Origin: Nemophila menziesii
Taxonomy: Eukaryota; Streptophyta; Magnoliopsida; Boraginales; Hydrophyllaceae
Length of the DNA: 64,000 bases
Direction of reading: 5' to 3'
Assembly (NCBI GenBank): GCA_029959085.1
Contig: JARWIR010000031.1
Coordinates: forward strand, 3,224,001 to 3,288,000
The notes beneath the pieces were generated by a model. It was not told where the DNA came from and made no database searches. It worked only from the letters and a program-made list of their open reading frames with translations. Made by a program: the position numbers and the translations under genes. Shown here one piece after another: positions 9,508 to 22,216 of the stretch (positions are counted from its first letter, which is position 1; the number at the start of each line of letters is the position of its first letter).

Positions 9508-11075
9508 TGATGTCTCCCTAATTGTTCTTATTTTTGACCCTTGGGAGACATCATTTTTGATGTTTAATTGAATATTTTGATAGACTTTTGAGTTAAAAAT
9601 GCAATAATCCGGAATTCCTATTTTATTTCTAGTATTTTTGATTTATTAAACTTTTGCGCGTAATCTTGTGTATTTTAGTGAAAAGTTTGTAGGTTTTAAA
9701 TATTAGCTAGGAATGGAATCCGAGAAGAGAGTAAAAGATCATGATATGGAGTCAAGACTTGAAGATAAATCCCGAAAGAATTTGATTTTAGAGCTGCAAA
9801 TCTGGGATAACAGGCCAAAGATTGCTGATTTCGAGGCACTTAAGAGATGATTTAACCGCTGACCTTTGAAGAGAATATGTTCCTTATCGAGTTATGGAAA
9901 TTTTGCAAGTGATTTCAGGTCAATCGGAGTTATAGCGAAGCGGATAGATCCGTTTTAGTGAACGTGGTGCAGCATTTACGGGATTTTGGGCTTAGAAATT
10001 GGGCTTGGACATTTAATTAGTGAATTATTCTTAAGTCCAAGCCCTAATCCGTTTTTCCACTTATAAAAGGAGCCCTTGACTTCTATTTTCAAGACAATTC
10101 ACTTTTTACAAATTAAAACATCAGAGAGAAGCAACAGAAGGAAGAAAGAAGAAGTTGTAGAGCTGGAGAGAGTCTATATCTCCATTCTCAGCCAAATACT
10201 ATTCCGGAAATTAGGTTTTCTTTATCTTTAATTTTGTAAGACAATATGAATTCCATTACTTTTAATTTAGTTTTCTTTTTAATTAGTATGAGCTAATTTC
10301 TTTTAAGTACTTGAGAATGCTTTATGGGTGAATCCCAATTCTATTGAATTTCTATGTCTGAATTTGGGTTTCTGTTAAATTAAATTAAATTGGGTCTTTT
10401 ATTCTTTCGATAAATTGAGATTATTTACTGTTTTTGGAGTCATGAACTAAGAACAGGTATTAGTATCTAGGCTATTCCACATATGTGGCGTGTGGATCAT
10501 CCTGACGGAGGGTTTAGGTACGGACTTATTTATTCAATCTAAAATAGAAGCTAATGATTCTGACGAACTTAGCTAATTTAAGGGCCAATGTGGTAATTTA
10601 CTTAATTATCTAAAAGTGGATCATATTTACCCTGACGGGACTAGTGACACTCTAGGATAGCCTTATAGTCCACCCTGACGGGGGTATAAGGAATTTAGAA
10701 TCCCGACCATTGTAATTGACCGATTTAACCCTTAAACAGCATAGGTTATGAAATAGGATTAGGAGGATCCCTTGCGTTCTCAAGTGCTACCTTCTCATAT
10801 TTGCGTTTCACATTTACTTACTTGTGTCTTAGTATTTAATTGCATTTTCCATTTAGTCTTTCATTACTTAGAATTAATAAAAACAAACAATGAATCATTA
10901 AATCTTTACTTGCTTTCATAAGTGCAACCATTCATTATTCGATAAGCATTGTAGTTAACCAAACCGTCCCTGCGAACGATCCTAGAATCACTTATTACTA
11001 CTTGGGACAACCGTACACTTGCGGTTGTGGTTCAATTACTTTTGCATTTATTTTAGAACACACAAAGGACCACCA
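9508..11075 (+). repeat. 5' LTR of element B
   Basis: 1568 bp, TGATGTCTCC to GACCACCA. It ends six bases before the primer site and pairs with 33396-34954. It contains the 5' tip inverted repeat and the phrases CACATATGTGGCGTGTGGAT and CCTGACGGG, shared with the LTRs of A. Confidence 0.93.
10062..10070 (+). promoter_or_regulatory. Candidate TATA box in the B 5' LTR
   Basis: TATAAAAGG. It is repeated at 33950-33958 in the B 3' LTR and at 21076-21084 and 32234-32242 in the A LTRs. This is the likely core promoter of the family. Confidence 0.6.
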
Positions 11076-11081
11076 AGTTTT

Positions 11082-11099
11082 TGGCGCCGCTGCCGAGGA
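11082..11099 (+). other. Primer-binding site of B (tRNA-Asp type)
   Basis: TGGCGCCGCTGCCGAGGA. It matches the complement of the plant tRNA-Asp 3' end except for two changes, one of which (GAGGA for GGGGA) is not in A. Confidence 0.85.
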
Positions 11100-11208
11100 C
11101 GGTAGTGTGTGACCACGGTGTTTATCCTTTAGTGATAGTTGCATTTATTTTTATTTCAGTTTTACGCTTTTTGTTTGTTCATCTTTTTCAGGTTTTTAGG
11201 TTTGGTGT

Positions 11209-14200
11209 ATGCGAAGGAGACTCTTTAAGGATCTAGAGCCAACACCTCCGATCCTTAATAATCCAGAATCATTAATCAGACTTGCTAACAAGAGAAGGAA
11301 AGAACAAGAAGCTCTAGAAGTAGAAGAACTAGCGAACAGAATGGAGAACATTAATATTCAGAACCAACAAAACAATAACGGACAAGCTCAGCTAGACGCG
11401 AATGGCCAGCCTATAGCGCCACAAGTCCTTAATCCTTTGGCTCCGCCTGGCATTCCTAATCCTCAAGTCCAATTTCAAATGGCAGTTAACCACGATCCAT
11501 GGTTTGTTAATGGTCCAGAAGAAGTTCATTTCCGTGCTCCTGCTTTAGGGGTAGGTGCTCCAGATATAGATGTTCCGATGTTTCGTCCAGATTCGGGTAT
11601 GTTAGCTCAATTCCAAAATTTTGGAAATTTTCGTGGTAAAGCTGGAGAAGATCCCCTTCGAGCAGTACATAAATTCAAACAGATATGTGATTCTTACATC
11701 ACACAAGGAGTTTCCAAAGAACAATGTAATTTGCTGTATTTTGATTTTTCGTTATTGATGGAGTGAGTGAATGGCACGATATGCAAGATCCTACAAAGAT
11801 AACAAACTGGGAACAATTAGAAACTTCATTTTTCAACAGATATTATCCGTCCAATATGAGGTTAGATGCTAAACTTGAGTTAACGCATTTCAAGCAAGAG
11901 TATGATGAAGCGTTGGGTAAAAGTTGGTCAAGATTTCAGAAATGTTTACGAAGAGTCCCGAATCATGACCTTACTCAACAACAACAAATGAAGATTTTTT
12001 ATAATGGTCTTGAGGGAGGCTCTAGGAAAGATTTAGATTTGTTGTGTGGTGGTGCGTTTTTGCGAGTTCAACCTGCGTATGCGAAAATTATTTTAGATAG
12101 AACAGTTGATAATGAAGTTGGGTGGAATACAGTAAGAACACCAGTTAGAGGAGGAGTTAATAATGTCAACACTGAAGAACAGTTCAACTCCTTAGAAACC
12201 AAGATTCAAACCACACTTGAACAACAACTGAGACAACTCACTCTAGCCGTGAAAGAAGGTTTTTCGAACAAGAGAGGTGAGGTAAAAGTTGCACAAGAGG
12301 TGTATGGATGTGAATATTGTGGTGTAAATGATCATAATTGGGAGAATTGTCAGAATAATCAAGAATCCGTGATGTTTGTCTCTAATAGAGGTAACTTTAA
12401 TTCGAGTGGTAATGGATATCAGCCTAACAGAAACCATCCTGGGTTTCAATATTCAAATCCTAGTGGGGCAGCAAATCCTACATATGCGTATCAGCCGCGT
12501 CCCCAAGGTAACAATTTCAATCCAAGACCACACAATAATTATCAAGGAGGACATAATCAAAGGAATTATGTGCAAAGACAAGCTCCTCAAGACACTTACA
12601 ATGAAACCATGAATCAAAAAGCCTTACCTGCCCATCCACAAGAAGGTGTAGTTACCCTTCAGAAAACCGTAGAAAGCTTAATTGCTCTTCATATGCAAGC
12701 TATGGAATGTCAACAAGCGTCTGACGCAAATATGAAGCTATTACAGAATCAAATGGATCAATTCGCAAAACAGCTTAATCAGCGTCCACAAGGGCAACTC
12801 CCTAGTGACACAGAGAATCCGAGACAACATGAAGATTGCAAAGCTGTTACTCTTAGAAGTGGTAAGAACCTCCCTCCACCTCCTTTTCCTGTTATGAAAG
12901 AGAAAGAAGTTCCGAGAAAAGAAAAGGATGTGGGTGAGAAAGAGAAAGATGTTGAGGTTGAAGAAATAGAGAGGCCAATTGAGATTCCGAAGAAAAGAGA
13001 TGAGGTTATTAGTAATCGCCCTCCTCCACCGTTCCCATCTCGAGTTCAGAAAAAGGGTGATTTGGTCGATTTTCAGAAGTTCTTTAATAGAGTGAAGGGC
13101 CTTAATATTAATATTCCGTTGTTAGAGGCTATCCGAGATATTCCTAGGTATACGAAGTTTTTGAAGAGAGCCCTCACTAACAAAAGGCCATATTGTGATA
13201 ATGAGATGATTGGTCTTCCTTAAGAATGTAGTGTTATTTGTCAAAGTAAATTGCCTCCAAAGTTAGTTGATCCGGGGAGTTTCACAATTCCGATATCGAT
13301 TGGAGAAGAATGGAAAGGAAAAGCACTATGCGATTTGGGTGCAAGCATCAATTTGATGCCCAAATCGATATTTGAAAAGCTAAAAATTGGAGAAGCAAGA
13401 CCCACTTCTATGGTCTTGCAAATGGCGGACAAGTCTCTTGCACATCCAGAAGGCCGAATTGAAAATGTCCTCGTTAAGGCAGGTACGCTTATATTTCCCG
13501 TTGATTTCGTTATACTTGAATACGACGCGGATAAGAATGTCCCCATTATTTTTGGAATACCATTCCTAGCCACGGGGCGTACATTGATTGATGTAGAAAA
13601 TGGCGAATTAACGATGAGGATACAAGACGAGGAGGTCAAATTCAATGTGTTCCGAGCTATGAAATTTCCAGATTTTCAAGAAGATTGCTTCCGAATGGAT
13701 GTAGTTGAGCAGGCATCGCAAGAGGTATTTGATTGTTTTAATTATGATGATATTTTGCAGGCTACTTTAACAGTAGACTTACCTGAGATGATGGAAGAGC
13801 TTGCCGAAACAGTGGCAGCTCTTAATTCTGAGAATCCAAAGTATATGTGTCTAGCCTATGAACCTGTGAGAGAACCGGGGGAAATTATTTCTAAAAAGAA
13901 GCCTTCAATTGAATCTCCCCCGGAATTGGAAGAAAAGCCGTTACCAGCACACTTGAGGTATGCGTATTTAGGTACTAATGAAACTCTACCTGTTATTCTT
14001 TCAGCGAAATTAACAGGTCCTCAAGAAGATAAATTGTTGCGTGTGTTGAGATCCAACAAAGAGGCAATAGGTTGGACAATTGCTGACATCAAAGGCATTA
14101 GTCCCTCCTATTGTCAACACAAAATCATACTTGAAAACGATAACGCACGCTCAGTTGAAGGTCAAAGGAGATTAATGCCCGTTATGAAGGATGTAGTGAA

Positions 14201-16842
14201 GAAGGAAGTTATCAAGCTTTTAGATGCTGGGATTATTTATCACATCTCGAGTAGTGAATGGGTGAGCCCAGTTCAGTGTGTACCGAAAAAAGGAGGAATG
14301 ACAACAATTCTTAATGATAAAAATGAAGCGATTCCTTCAAGAACGGTAGTTGGTTGGAGAGTTTGCATGGATTACAGAAAGCTGAACAAAGCCACCAGAA
14401 AAGATCACTTCCCTCTGGCCTTCATTGATCAAATGTTAGATAAATTAGCCGGAAGAGAATACTACTGTTTCTTAGATGGTTACTCTGGGTATAATCAGAT
14501 TTACGTGGCTCCAGAAGATCAACATAAAACTACATTTACATGTCCCTTTGGCACTTTTGCATATCGCAGAATGCCATTTGGGTTGTGTAATGCACCTGCT
14601 ACCTTTCAAAGATGTATGACGGCCATCTTCTGGGATATGATCGATAATTTACTTGAAGTATTTATGGAAGATTTCTCTGTGTTTGGTGATGATTTCGATA
14701 GATGTTTAGATAACTTGGAGAAAGTGTTAATCAGATGCAAGGAAACAGATTTGGTCTTAAACTGGGAAAAGTGACATTTCATGGTTCGCGAAGGTATATT
14801 TCTGGGTCACAAAGTTTCGAGTGCTGGATTAGAGGTCGATAGAGCAAAGATAGAGGTAATTAAAACTCTTCCCCCTTCTGTTTCTGTTAAAGGGGTAAGA
14901 AGTTTTTGGGCCATGCTGGCTTTTATAGGCGTTTTATTAAAGACTTTTCTAAGATTGCTAAACCGTTATGCAACTTACTCGAAAAGGATTCCAAGTTCCT
15001 TTTTGGTAAATCTTGTTTAGCGTCCTTCAAAGCAATCAAAGAAAAGCTTATTTCTGCTCCTATAGTATTACCTCCAAATTGGAGTTTACCGTTTGAGGTT
15101 ATGTGTGATGCGAGTGATTTGTGTATGGGAGCCGTATTAGGACAGAGAAAAGAGAAAGTTTTTCATGCGATTTACTATGCTAGTAAAACTTTTGATCGTG
15201 CTCAAGTTAATTATATAGTTACAGAAAAAAAGTTGCTAGCAGTTGTGTATTCATTTGATAAATTTCGCTCTTATCTTCTTGGAGCGAAAGTTATTGTTTA
15301 TACAGATCATTCAGCAATTAGATATCTTATGGAGAAGAAGGATGCTAAGCCGAGGTTAATCAGATGGGTTTTATTGCTTCAAGAGTTCGATTTAGAGATC
15401 AAAGATAGAAAGGGTTGTGAAAATCAGGTTGCAGATCATCTTTCGCGTCTTGAAGGTTCAAAGATGAATAGTGGTCAGAAGCAGTTAGAGAAGAATTTCC
15501 TGATGAGAGTTTATTTGTTGTTCGTGATTATGAAGCTCCTTGGTATGCAGATATTGCGAATTTAGTGGTGAGTGGTGTTTTTCCTGAAGGGTCTACTTAT
15601 CAAGAAAGAAAGAGGTTAGCTCATCGTGCTAGACAGTTCTTTTGGGAGGATCCCTTCCTCTACAAAGTTTGTGCTGACCAAATGATACGAAGATGTGTAG
15701 CCAGGGAGGAAACAGAAGCTATAGCGGGATGCCATGATTCACTCTATGGAGGACATTTCAAGGGAGATAGAACTGCTGCTAAGGTATCCCAATCAGGTTT
15801 TTACTGGCCTTCTCTTGTTAAAGATTGTCATTAATATGTTAAGAGATGTACGAGATGCCAGTTTACCGGAAACATATCCAAGAGGGATGAGATGCCACGT
15901 AATAATGTGTTAGAAGTTGAAATATTTGATGTTTGGGGTATAGACTTTATGGGTCCTTTCGTTTCTTCAAATGGTAACCTCTACATCTTATTAGCTGTTG
16001 ATTACGTGTCTAAGTGGGTAGAAGTTGTGGCTTTAACTACCAATGATTCACGAGTGGTGATTAAGTTCTTGAAGTCACATATTTTCACTAGACATGGTAC
16101 ACCTAGAGTGATTATTAGCGATGGAGGATCTCATTTTGTTAATAAATATTTAAAGACCGTTCTAGAGAAGCATGGAGTAAGACACCGTGTATCTACTGCA
16201 TACCATCCACAATCCAATGGTCAAGTTGAAGTATCGAATCGTGAAGTGAAATCAATCCTAGAGAAAACCGTTGGTCCTACAAGAAAAGATTGGTCAATGA
16301 AGTTAGACGATGCGTTGTGGGCCTATCGTACTGCGTTTAAGACTCCAGTTGGTGCATCTCCCTATCGTATGGTGTATGGTAAGGCTTGTCACTTACCTCT
16401 TGAGCTTGAAATGGGTGCCTATTGGGCGATTGCGCAGTTGAACTTAGATCCTACCTTAGCCGGAGAGAATCGGATGATGAAGCTTAATGAACTTGACGAA
16501 TTCCGATTGAATGCCTATGAAAATGCTAAACTTTATAAAGAAAACACGAAGAAATGGCATGACAATCGGGTTCGTACAAAGAACTTTGAAGTGGGACAAA
16601 GAGTATTGAAGTATGATTTAAAGTTCAGCAATTATCCGGGTAAGTTAAGATCTAAGTGGCCAGGTCCTTACATTGTGGCCAAAGTTACACCTCATGGAGC
16701 GATAGAAATAGAACATCCGCTAGAGAACCGTACCTTCATGGTGAACGGTCATCGTTTAAAGATATACCATGGAGGTGAAGATACCAACAGCTCAGATGAT
16801 CCACATCTCGGAGAGGTCATGTACCTCCTCGAAGCTCCTTAG
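11209..16842 (+). pseudogene. gag-pol of B, broken by stops and frameshifts
   Basis: Aligns with the intact A polyprotein from [11 protein letters not shown] to the integrase end. Visible domains: gag, a zinc knuckle (CEYCGVNDHNWENC), protease (CDLGAS), reverse transcriptase, RNase H, integrase zinc finger, integrase core and GPY module. Lesions by comparison with A: a frameshift near 11730; nonsense at 13221-13223 (GAA to TAA); nonsense at 14772-14774 (TGT to TGA); frameshifts near 14905 and 15475; nonsense at 15832-15834 (GAA to TAA). The reverse transcriptase motif FMDD has become FMED (GAA at 14667-14669), and the RNase H glutamate in TEKEL is lysine (15240-15242). B cannot produce its own enzymes. 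Confidence 0.93.
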
Positions 16843-17079
16843 AAGCGTGAGGTACCCCGTCGAGCTTAACGACGTTAAACAAAAGCCAATTTCTTGTATA
16901 TTAGATTAAGTATTTCAATTTTCGTAGTGTAAATTAGTTTAATTTTCGTTAAAATTAGTGTTTATTATTAAGAAATGAGGAAGGGTGTTTGTTTTTGATG
17001 ATTTCAGGGGTAAAATGGTCATGAGTTTGGGGTCAAAACGATGAGAAAACGAAAAAAAATTGGAGTCCACAGCAGGTCT
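16843..17079 (+). other. Post-pol non-coding segment of B
   Basis: Non-coding stretch after the pol stop. It contains the shared phrase CGAGCTTAACGACGTTAAAC, a run similar to that of A (GAAATGAGGAAGGGT), and GAGTTTGGGGT at 17023-17033, directly before the spacer. Confidence 0.5.
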
Positions 17080-17490
17080 GACCGGCTAGCTGGCGAGCTT
17101 GCCGGCATACCGGCCAAACGAGCTGAGAGACCCCAACTCTCTGACCACTGCGTCAGCAATGACGCAGCTTGGCTGCGTCTCGACTTGCGCCAGCGAGGAA
17201 ACGCCGGCATGCTGGTCAGATGACCGGCTAGCCGGCCGATGACGATGATGTTTCTGACCACTGCGTCAGCAACGACGCAATGACGCTGCGTCTTCACTTG
17301 CGCCAGCGACATGCTGCCGGCATGCCGGTCAGATGACCGGCTAGCCGGCCAACGAAGGAGGACTTTCTGATCACTGCGTCAGCAATGACGCAAGGTAGCT
17401 TGCGTCTGAGGTAAAAAAAAATCGAATTTAGTAATTTTTTTCGCCGCCTTCGCGACCGGCATGCCGGCGAATCCGCCGGCTAGCCGGTGC
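17080..17490 (+). repeat. Palindrome spacer of B (CCGG type)
   Basis: About three degenerate tandem units of roughly 100 bp. They hold alternating perfect palindromes CCGGCATGCCGG (for example 17317-17328) and CCGGCTAGCCGG (for example 17337-17348), plus TGCGTCAGCAATGACGCA, an inverted repeat that begins near 17149, with copies near 17252 and 17374. Units also share TTGCGCCAGCGA. The GC content is far above the flanks. Short frames on both strands are by-products. Confidence 0.85.
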
Positions 17491-17880
17491 TCTGTAGCGA
17501 GAGGCGGTTTTTAGCCTACAAAACCTAGTTTTTTGCCTCCTTTTCCAAGCCAACCTCATATTCCGAATCCTTGCCTCCACCTACTCCGAAAATCATCAAT
17601 AAACAACTATAAAATCATCAAACCAAGCCTTCTTTCATCACAAAAACACACAATCAACTCATATCTTCCCCAAAACATCATCAAATTTCATCATTTCTCC
17701 ACAAATTTCTTCTTCCTAACCTTGAAATTAAACCCAATTCTTCCACAATTCCTCTAAATTAACATTAACCCATCTCATATTCCACCTAAATCTTCAAGTT
17801 TAAACCCTCAAAACATCAAATTTCTAAGCTTTTCTCTAGCTTTTTCACTATTTGAAGTTTTTAGTTTGGGGTGAAAAGAG
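17491..17880 (+). other. Pre-ORF3 leader of B
   Basis: C- and A-rich, G-poor tract from the CCTAGTTTT phrase to the ORF3 ATG. A has a matching tract at 28530-28885. A TAGTTTGGGGTGAAAAGAG phrase sits at its end, just before the ATG. The pyrimidine-rich sequence could hold a splice acceptor for an ORF3 mRNA; that is inference. Confidence 0.45.
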
Positions 17881-19217
17881 ATGACTAACAGAACTGCTTC
17901 CATGTGTAACTATCGAAGAACCTTACCAAGAAACGGGAACAATGTTGGAGCTAGCCCAGACCAAGCAATTGAGATTCCGGGATTCGCGATCCAAAAAGAC
18001 TGAACAAATCCCAATTGCTCCGAAAAAGAAAGGAAAATCCAAGTAAGGCTAATTCGAAAAAGAGTAGATTAATTGATGAAAGTGACGAAGAAAGTGAAGA
18101 AGAAGTTGAGGAAGAGGTTGAGGAAGAAACAGAACAAGAAGTTTCTGAAGAACCGGTACAACAACCAAAGCCTCCGCGTACGAAAGTTTGAGCTCAAAAG
18201 CCAAAGAGAGTCTTCATTCCTTGGGAAACTCAGGTTCGTGATAGAATTCGATTTTTAAAGTTTGGTGAGGAGATGAATCTTCCTAAGGGTATTATGACTA
18301 GTGCTTATAAAGATTATGGTATTACTTGTGACAAACTCGGTTGGAAAGAATTAAGAGAAAGGAAGCTTGAGTATATTCCTACCTTGGTGCGAGATTTTTA
18401 TGAAGGAATCGCCTTCTCAAAAGATGCAGTTGTGATTTGCAAAAAGGTAGTTCCTTTCTCCATTGAGCTTATTCGTAAATCGTTAAAATTACCCGATTTT
18501 TCTGGACTATGCCCTTTTCAAGAATCTCTTAAAGAACCGTCTTTCGATTATGAATCCCTTTGGGGAACAATACTTATCGATGGGCCCCGCCCAATTCCCG
18601 AAGGAGAGAGATATCCTGGACAGATGTATAGCAGTAATTTGTTACCATGTGCTAAGGTATGGTCCCGTTTCATAATCCCTACCTTCTTTGGAATTAAACA
18701 CATATCGGAAGTGAAGAAGGAGCATCTTATGTTTATTAAGTGTATTTTTGAGGAAAAACCTATAGATGTGACTCGTGTGATTTATGATACCATCATGGAA
18801 TTTGCTAGAATCCCAACTTCGCAACAAAATCTCAAATTCCCTTGTACTATCACTACTTTATGCTTAGACGCAAAAGTTCCGCGTAAAGACGCAGAGATTG
18901 ACCGTGTTGTAGTTGGAGAGAACATGGGTATCGCTTTAATCCAGAATGTTCATGATGAAGTGTTAAGAGTAGTAAGAACTCCTAGAGCTCCTCCAAAGAA
19001 GAAGATGCATACCGATAGCGAGTTGGAAGCGAAAGTGAAGGTGTTAGAAGAGAACCAAGTTAAGATGATTGCGTCTTTGGGAAACGTTACAAAAGAGCTA
19101 GAACTTCTCCGAAACATGTTAATGGGGGTGAGCACAATTCAACACGCCACCTATGGTTTACTTAAGAAGGAGAAAGTTCATGGACGCAACACCGATGACC
19201 AGCCACGCGCTGGTTGA
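17881..19217 (+). pseudogene. ORF3 of B (plant-transposon domain), broken
   Basis: Starts MTNRT at 17881, as in A. A frameshift follows near 17990 and a stop at 18189-18191, where A has tryptophan. The remaining open part (18273-19217, 314 codons) aligns closely with A ORF3. It holds EFLPT-like and DFYEGIAFS motifs, VVPFSIELIRKSLKLPDFSG, PIPEGERYPGQMYSS, WSRFIIPTFFGIKH and a C-terminal coiled-coil stretch ending RNTDDQPRAG. The domain resembles the 'putative plant transposon protein' family of unknown function. It sits where Athila elements carry their extra ORF. Confidence 0.85.
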
Positions 19218-19284
19218 GATACGTTTTCTATCCCTTCCGCGTTTTAGTTTAGTTTAGTTTATTTTATTGTGTTGAGTCTTTTTC

Positions 19285-19304
19285 GAGTCGTGGGGACATG
19301 ACTC
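19285..19304 (+). other. Post-ORF3 hairpin of B
   Basis: GAGTCGTGGGGACATGACTC. The stem is eight pairs with one G-U pair. GAGTTCGGGGTGGGG follows. Confidence 0.75.
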
Positions 19305-19849
19305 ATTTTTGAGTTCGGGGTGGGGTTCGTTGCCTCATCCCAGTTTTTATGTGTTATATGTTTTATTTGCTTTCAATAAAATAATTTTCGGAGTTGCGTT
19401 TGACTGTAGAAGATTTTAAATGTCCCTTTAAGCATACTTTTGATGAATTAATGATAGTAAATAGTGGACTTTAGGGAATAATATAAAACGCACTTAGAAT
19501 TGAATGCGAACATTGGTAATTGATAGGAAAAAATAATGAACAATGCAAATGAAGTAAGCTTGTACTTAAGGAATATGTTTGGTGTGTAGAACGTGAAATC
19601 CTAATTAGTAGAGAACCCACCTAGATATGAACTTAAAACGAACTATGTACTTAGGAAAATGATAGGGTCAGTTCTTTGTTAGCCATTTGAAGCCTTTTAG
19701 CTTGCTATCCCTTATTATAATTTTATCCGTCTTAGCCCAATTTTGAGCCTTAAGCCTTTTCGTTGGTAGCCACGATATAAGCCCATTATCCTTTAGATTA
19801 TTAGGCATGACCAAATGACCCGCACTTGAATCACGATCCTGAGACTTGT

Positions 19850-20216
19850 CTCGAGCTTGAGTTTGGGGTGGAGGGTCCACATTTTGGAATTTTCATTGGG
19901 TGGGAATTATGTGTTTTTATTGAGGCACAAAATAAAGATGATATTATTATTTGTAACCCTTTGCCGGGATTTGAAAAAAAAAAAAAAAAAAAGAATTATA
20001 AGAGACATGACCTTTCATATCAAAATAAGGGTCATGGGTATCTTGTACAAAAAAAGAAGAAATGAAAAAGAAAACAAAAAGAAAGAACAAAATAAACCGG
20101 TAAAGTCGAATATTTTTGGAAATTATCTTAGTTTTCATTGGGTTGACATGGGGACGCAACATTAGATCGTCAAATGGGTGAGTGAGAACATTTTTGAGCG
20201 TAAACTCAAGCTCGAG
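19850..20216 (+). other. Nested long-range stem in the B 3' untranslated region
   Basis: The outer arms CTCGAGCTTGAGTTT (19850-19864) and AAACTCAAGCTCGAG (20202-20216) are perfectly complementary over 15 bases. The inner arms CTTTGCCGG (19959-19967) and CCGGTAAAG (20097-20105) pair over nine with one G-U. They enclose a poly-A run and a purine-rich run. The same structure is present in A, E and H. Confidence 0.75.
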
Positions 20217-20523
20217 GACATTGTTGATGGTAAGTGAGGAGAGAGCCAAAAGCACAATTCAAATTTACCAAATATACATACCACACCGTCCTTAAACCAT
20301 TATTAAAACCGTAAAGTCCTCGTGATTCCTAAGTGCATAGTGAATTTATGATTCTGTTGATAGGGAATATACTAGGTGGAGCGTTCAAAGCGAGTTAGGA
20401 TTAATGACCACCCTATAGCCATCATACAGAGATGAGTACAAGTGTAACCTTCAAGCATTGCAACTTTAATTTTATGATTGAGATTATTTATGTTCTATTT
20501 TGTATGATAAGTGTATGTATATA

Positions 20524-22082
20524 TGATGTCTCCCTAATTGTTCATATTTTAGACCCTTAGGAGACATTATTTTTGGTGTTTATTTAATTAATTTGATAGA
20601 CTTTTGTACTAAATATTCAATAATCCGGAATTACCTTTTTATTTCTAGCATTTTTAATTTATTAAACTTTTGCGCGTAATATTGGTATTTTTAGTGTAAA
20701 GTTTACAGGTTTTAAATGTTAGCTAGGAGAGGAATCCGAGGAGAAGGTCAAAGATCGTGAATTAGAGTCAAGACTTAAAGACAAATCCCGAAGATATTAT
20801 TTTTAGAGCTGAAAATCCACTTTCCAGGCCATATATTGCTGATTTCGAGGTGCTTAAGCGATGATTTAGCCGCTGACCTTTGAAGAGAAATCATTCCTTA
20901 TCGAGTTACGGAACTTTAGCAACTGGAATGAAGTCAATCGGAGTTGTAACGCATCGGGAAAAGCTGTTTTAGTGAAGGGCTATCATCAGTTACGGGATTT
21001 TGGGCTTAGAAAGTGGGCTTGGACATTTAATTAGGCTTTTAATTTCTGGTCCAAGCCCTAGTCCGAATTTTTACTTATAAAAGGAGGTCTGGACTTCTAT
21101 TTTTCACACAATTCAGATTCCACAAGATTAAACACCAGAGAGAAGCAACAGAAGGAAGAAAGAAGAAGCTACAAGAGCTGGAGTGGGTCTATAGCTCCGT
21201 TCGTAGTCATTCCAATTCCGGAAATTAGGTTCTTTTCGTATTTTAATTTTGTAAACAATATGAATTCCAATTCTTTTTATTTAGTTTTTAATTTTAATAT
21301 GAGCTAAATTTCCATTAGTGCTTGAGAACAAAACAATGGGTGAATCTTGATTTTATTATTATAACGAATGTTGAATTTGGGTTTCTGTGAAATTAAATTA
21401 AATTAGGGCTTTTACTCTTTTCGACAATTTGTGAATGTTTACTGATTTTAGAGTCGCGAACTAAAATTAGGTATTAGTATCTAAGCTATTCCACATATGT
21501 GGCGTGTGGATCATCTTGACGGGGGGTTTAGGTACAGAAATAATTGTTCAATCTAGGATAAAAACTATTGATTCTGACGAACTTAGTTAATCCTAGGGCC
21601 AATGTGGTAATAAATCTTAATCATCCAACGGTGGATCATATTTACCCTGACGGGACTAGTGACACTTTAGGATCGCCTTATAGTCCACCCTGACGGGGGT
21701 ATAAGGATATTAGAATCCCGACCATTGTAATTGACTGATTTAACCCTTAAACAACATAAGTTAGAAAGTAAAATTAGGAGGATCCTTGCGTTCTCAAGTA
21801 CTACTTCTCATATTGCGTTTTCATACATTTTACTTGCGTCTTATCTTTTACTTGCATTATTATTTTATCTTTCATTTAGTTATAATAAACAAAACCAAAA
21901 CAAACAATTTATCCTCTTTCATTTTCATAAGTGCATCAATCGCTATTTGCATAAACATTGTGATCAACCATCCGTCCTTGGAACGAATATGATTATCAGA
22001 ATTACTACTTGGGACAACCGTACACTTGCGGTTGTGGTTCGATTATTATTTGCATTTATTTAGAACACACAAAGGACCACCA
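20524..22082 (+). repeat. 5' LTR of element A
   Basis: 1559 bp, TGATGTCTCC to GACCACCA. It has the same length as 31682-33240 and is nearly identical. The differences I see are at TTCATATT/TTCTTATT, CATTATT/CATCATT, CATATATT/CATAGATT, GAAGTC/GAGGTC and GAATATG/GAATCTG. The 5' tip inverted repeat is damaged by one change in this copy. Confidence 0.97.
21076..21084 (+). promoter_or_regulatory. Candidate TATA box in the A 5' LTR
   Basis: TATAAAAGG, at the same place as in B. It lies about 550 bp into the LTR and would drive the genomic RNA. Confidence 0.6.
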
Positions 22083-22088
22083 AGTTTT

Positions 22089-22106
22089 TGGTGCCGCTGC
22101 CGGGGA
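22089..22106 (+). other. Primer-binding site of A (tRNA-Asp type)
   Basis: TGGTGCCGCTGCCGGGGA, six bases after the LTR. It has two mismatches to the complement of the tRNA-Asp 3' end. A T replaces C at the fourth base. Confidence 0.85.
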
Positions 22107-22216
22107 CGGTAGCGTGTGACCACGGTGTTTATCCTTTAGTGATAAGTGCATTTATTTTATTTTATCAGTTTTACGCTTTTTGTTTGTTAGCTTTTTCAGG
22201 TTTTTAGGTTTGGTGT

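Noticed and set aside
17019..17312. Frames of 97 and 60 codons in the B spacer
   Set aside because: Same reason: repeated palindromes remove stops on both strands.
21731..22063. 110-codon frame in the A 5' LTR, repeated at 32889-33221
   Set aside because: It occurs in both LTRs only because they are copies, lies in the U5 side and is not kept open in B.
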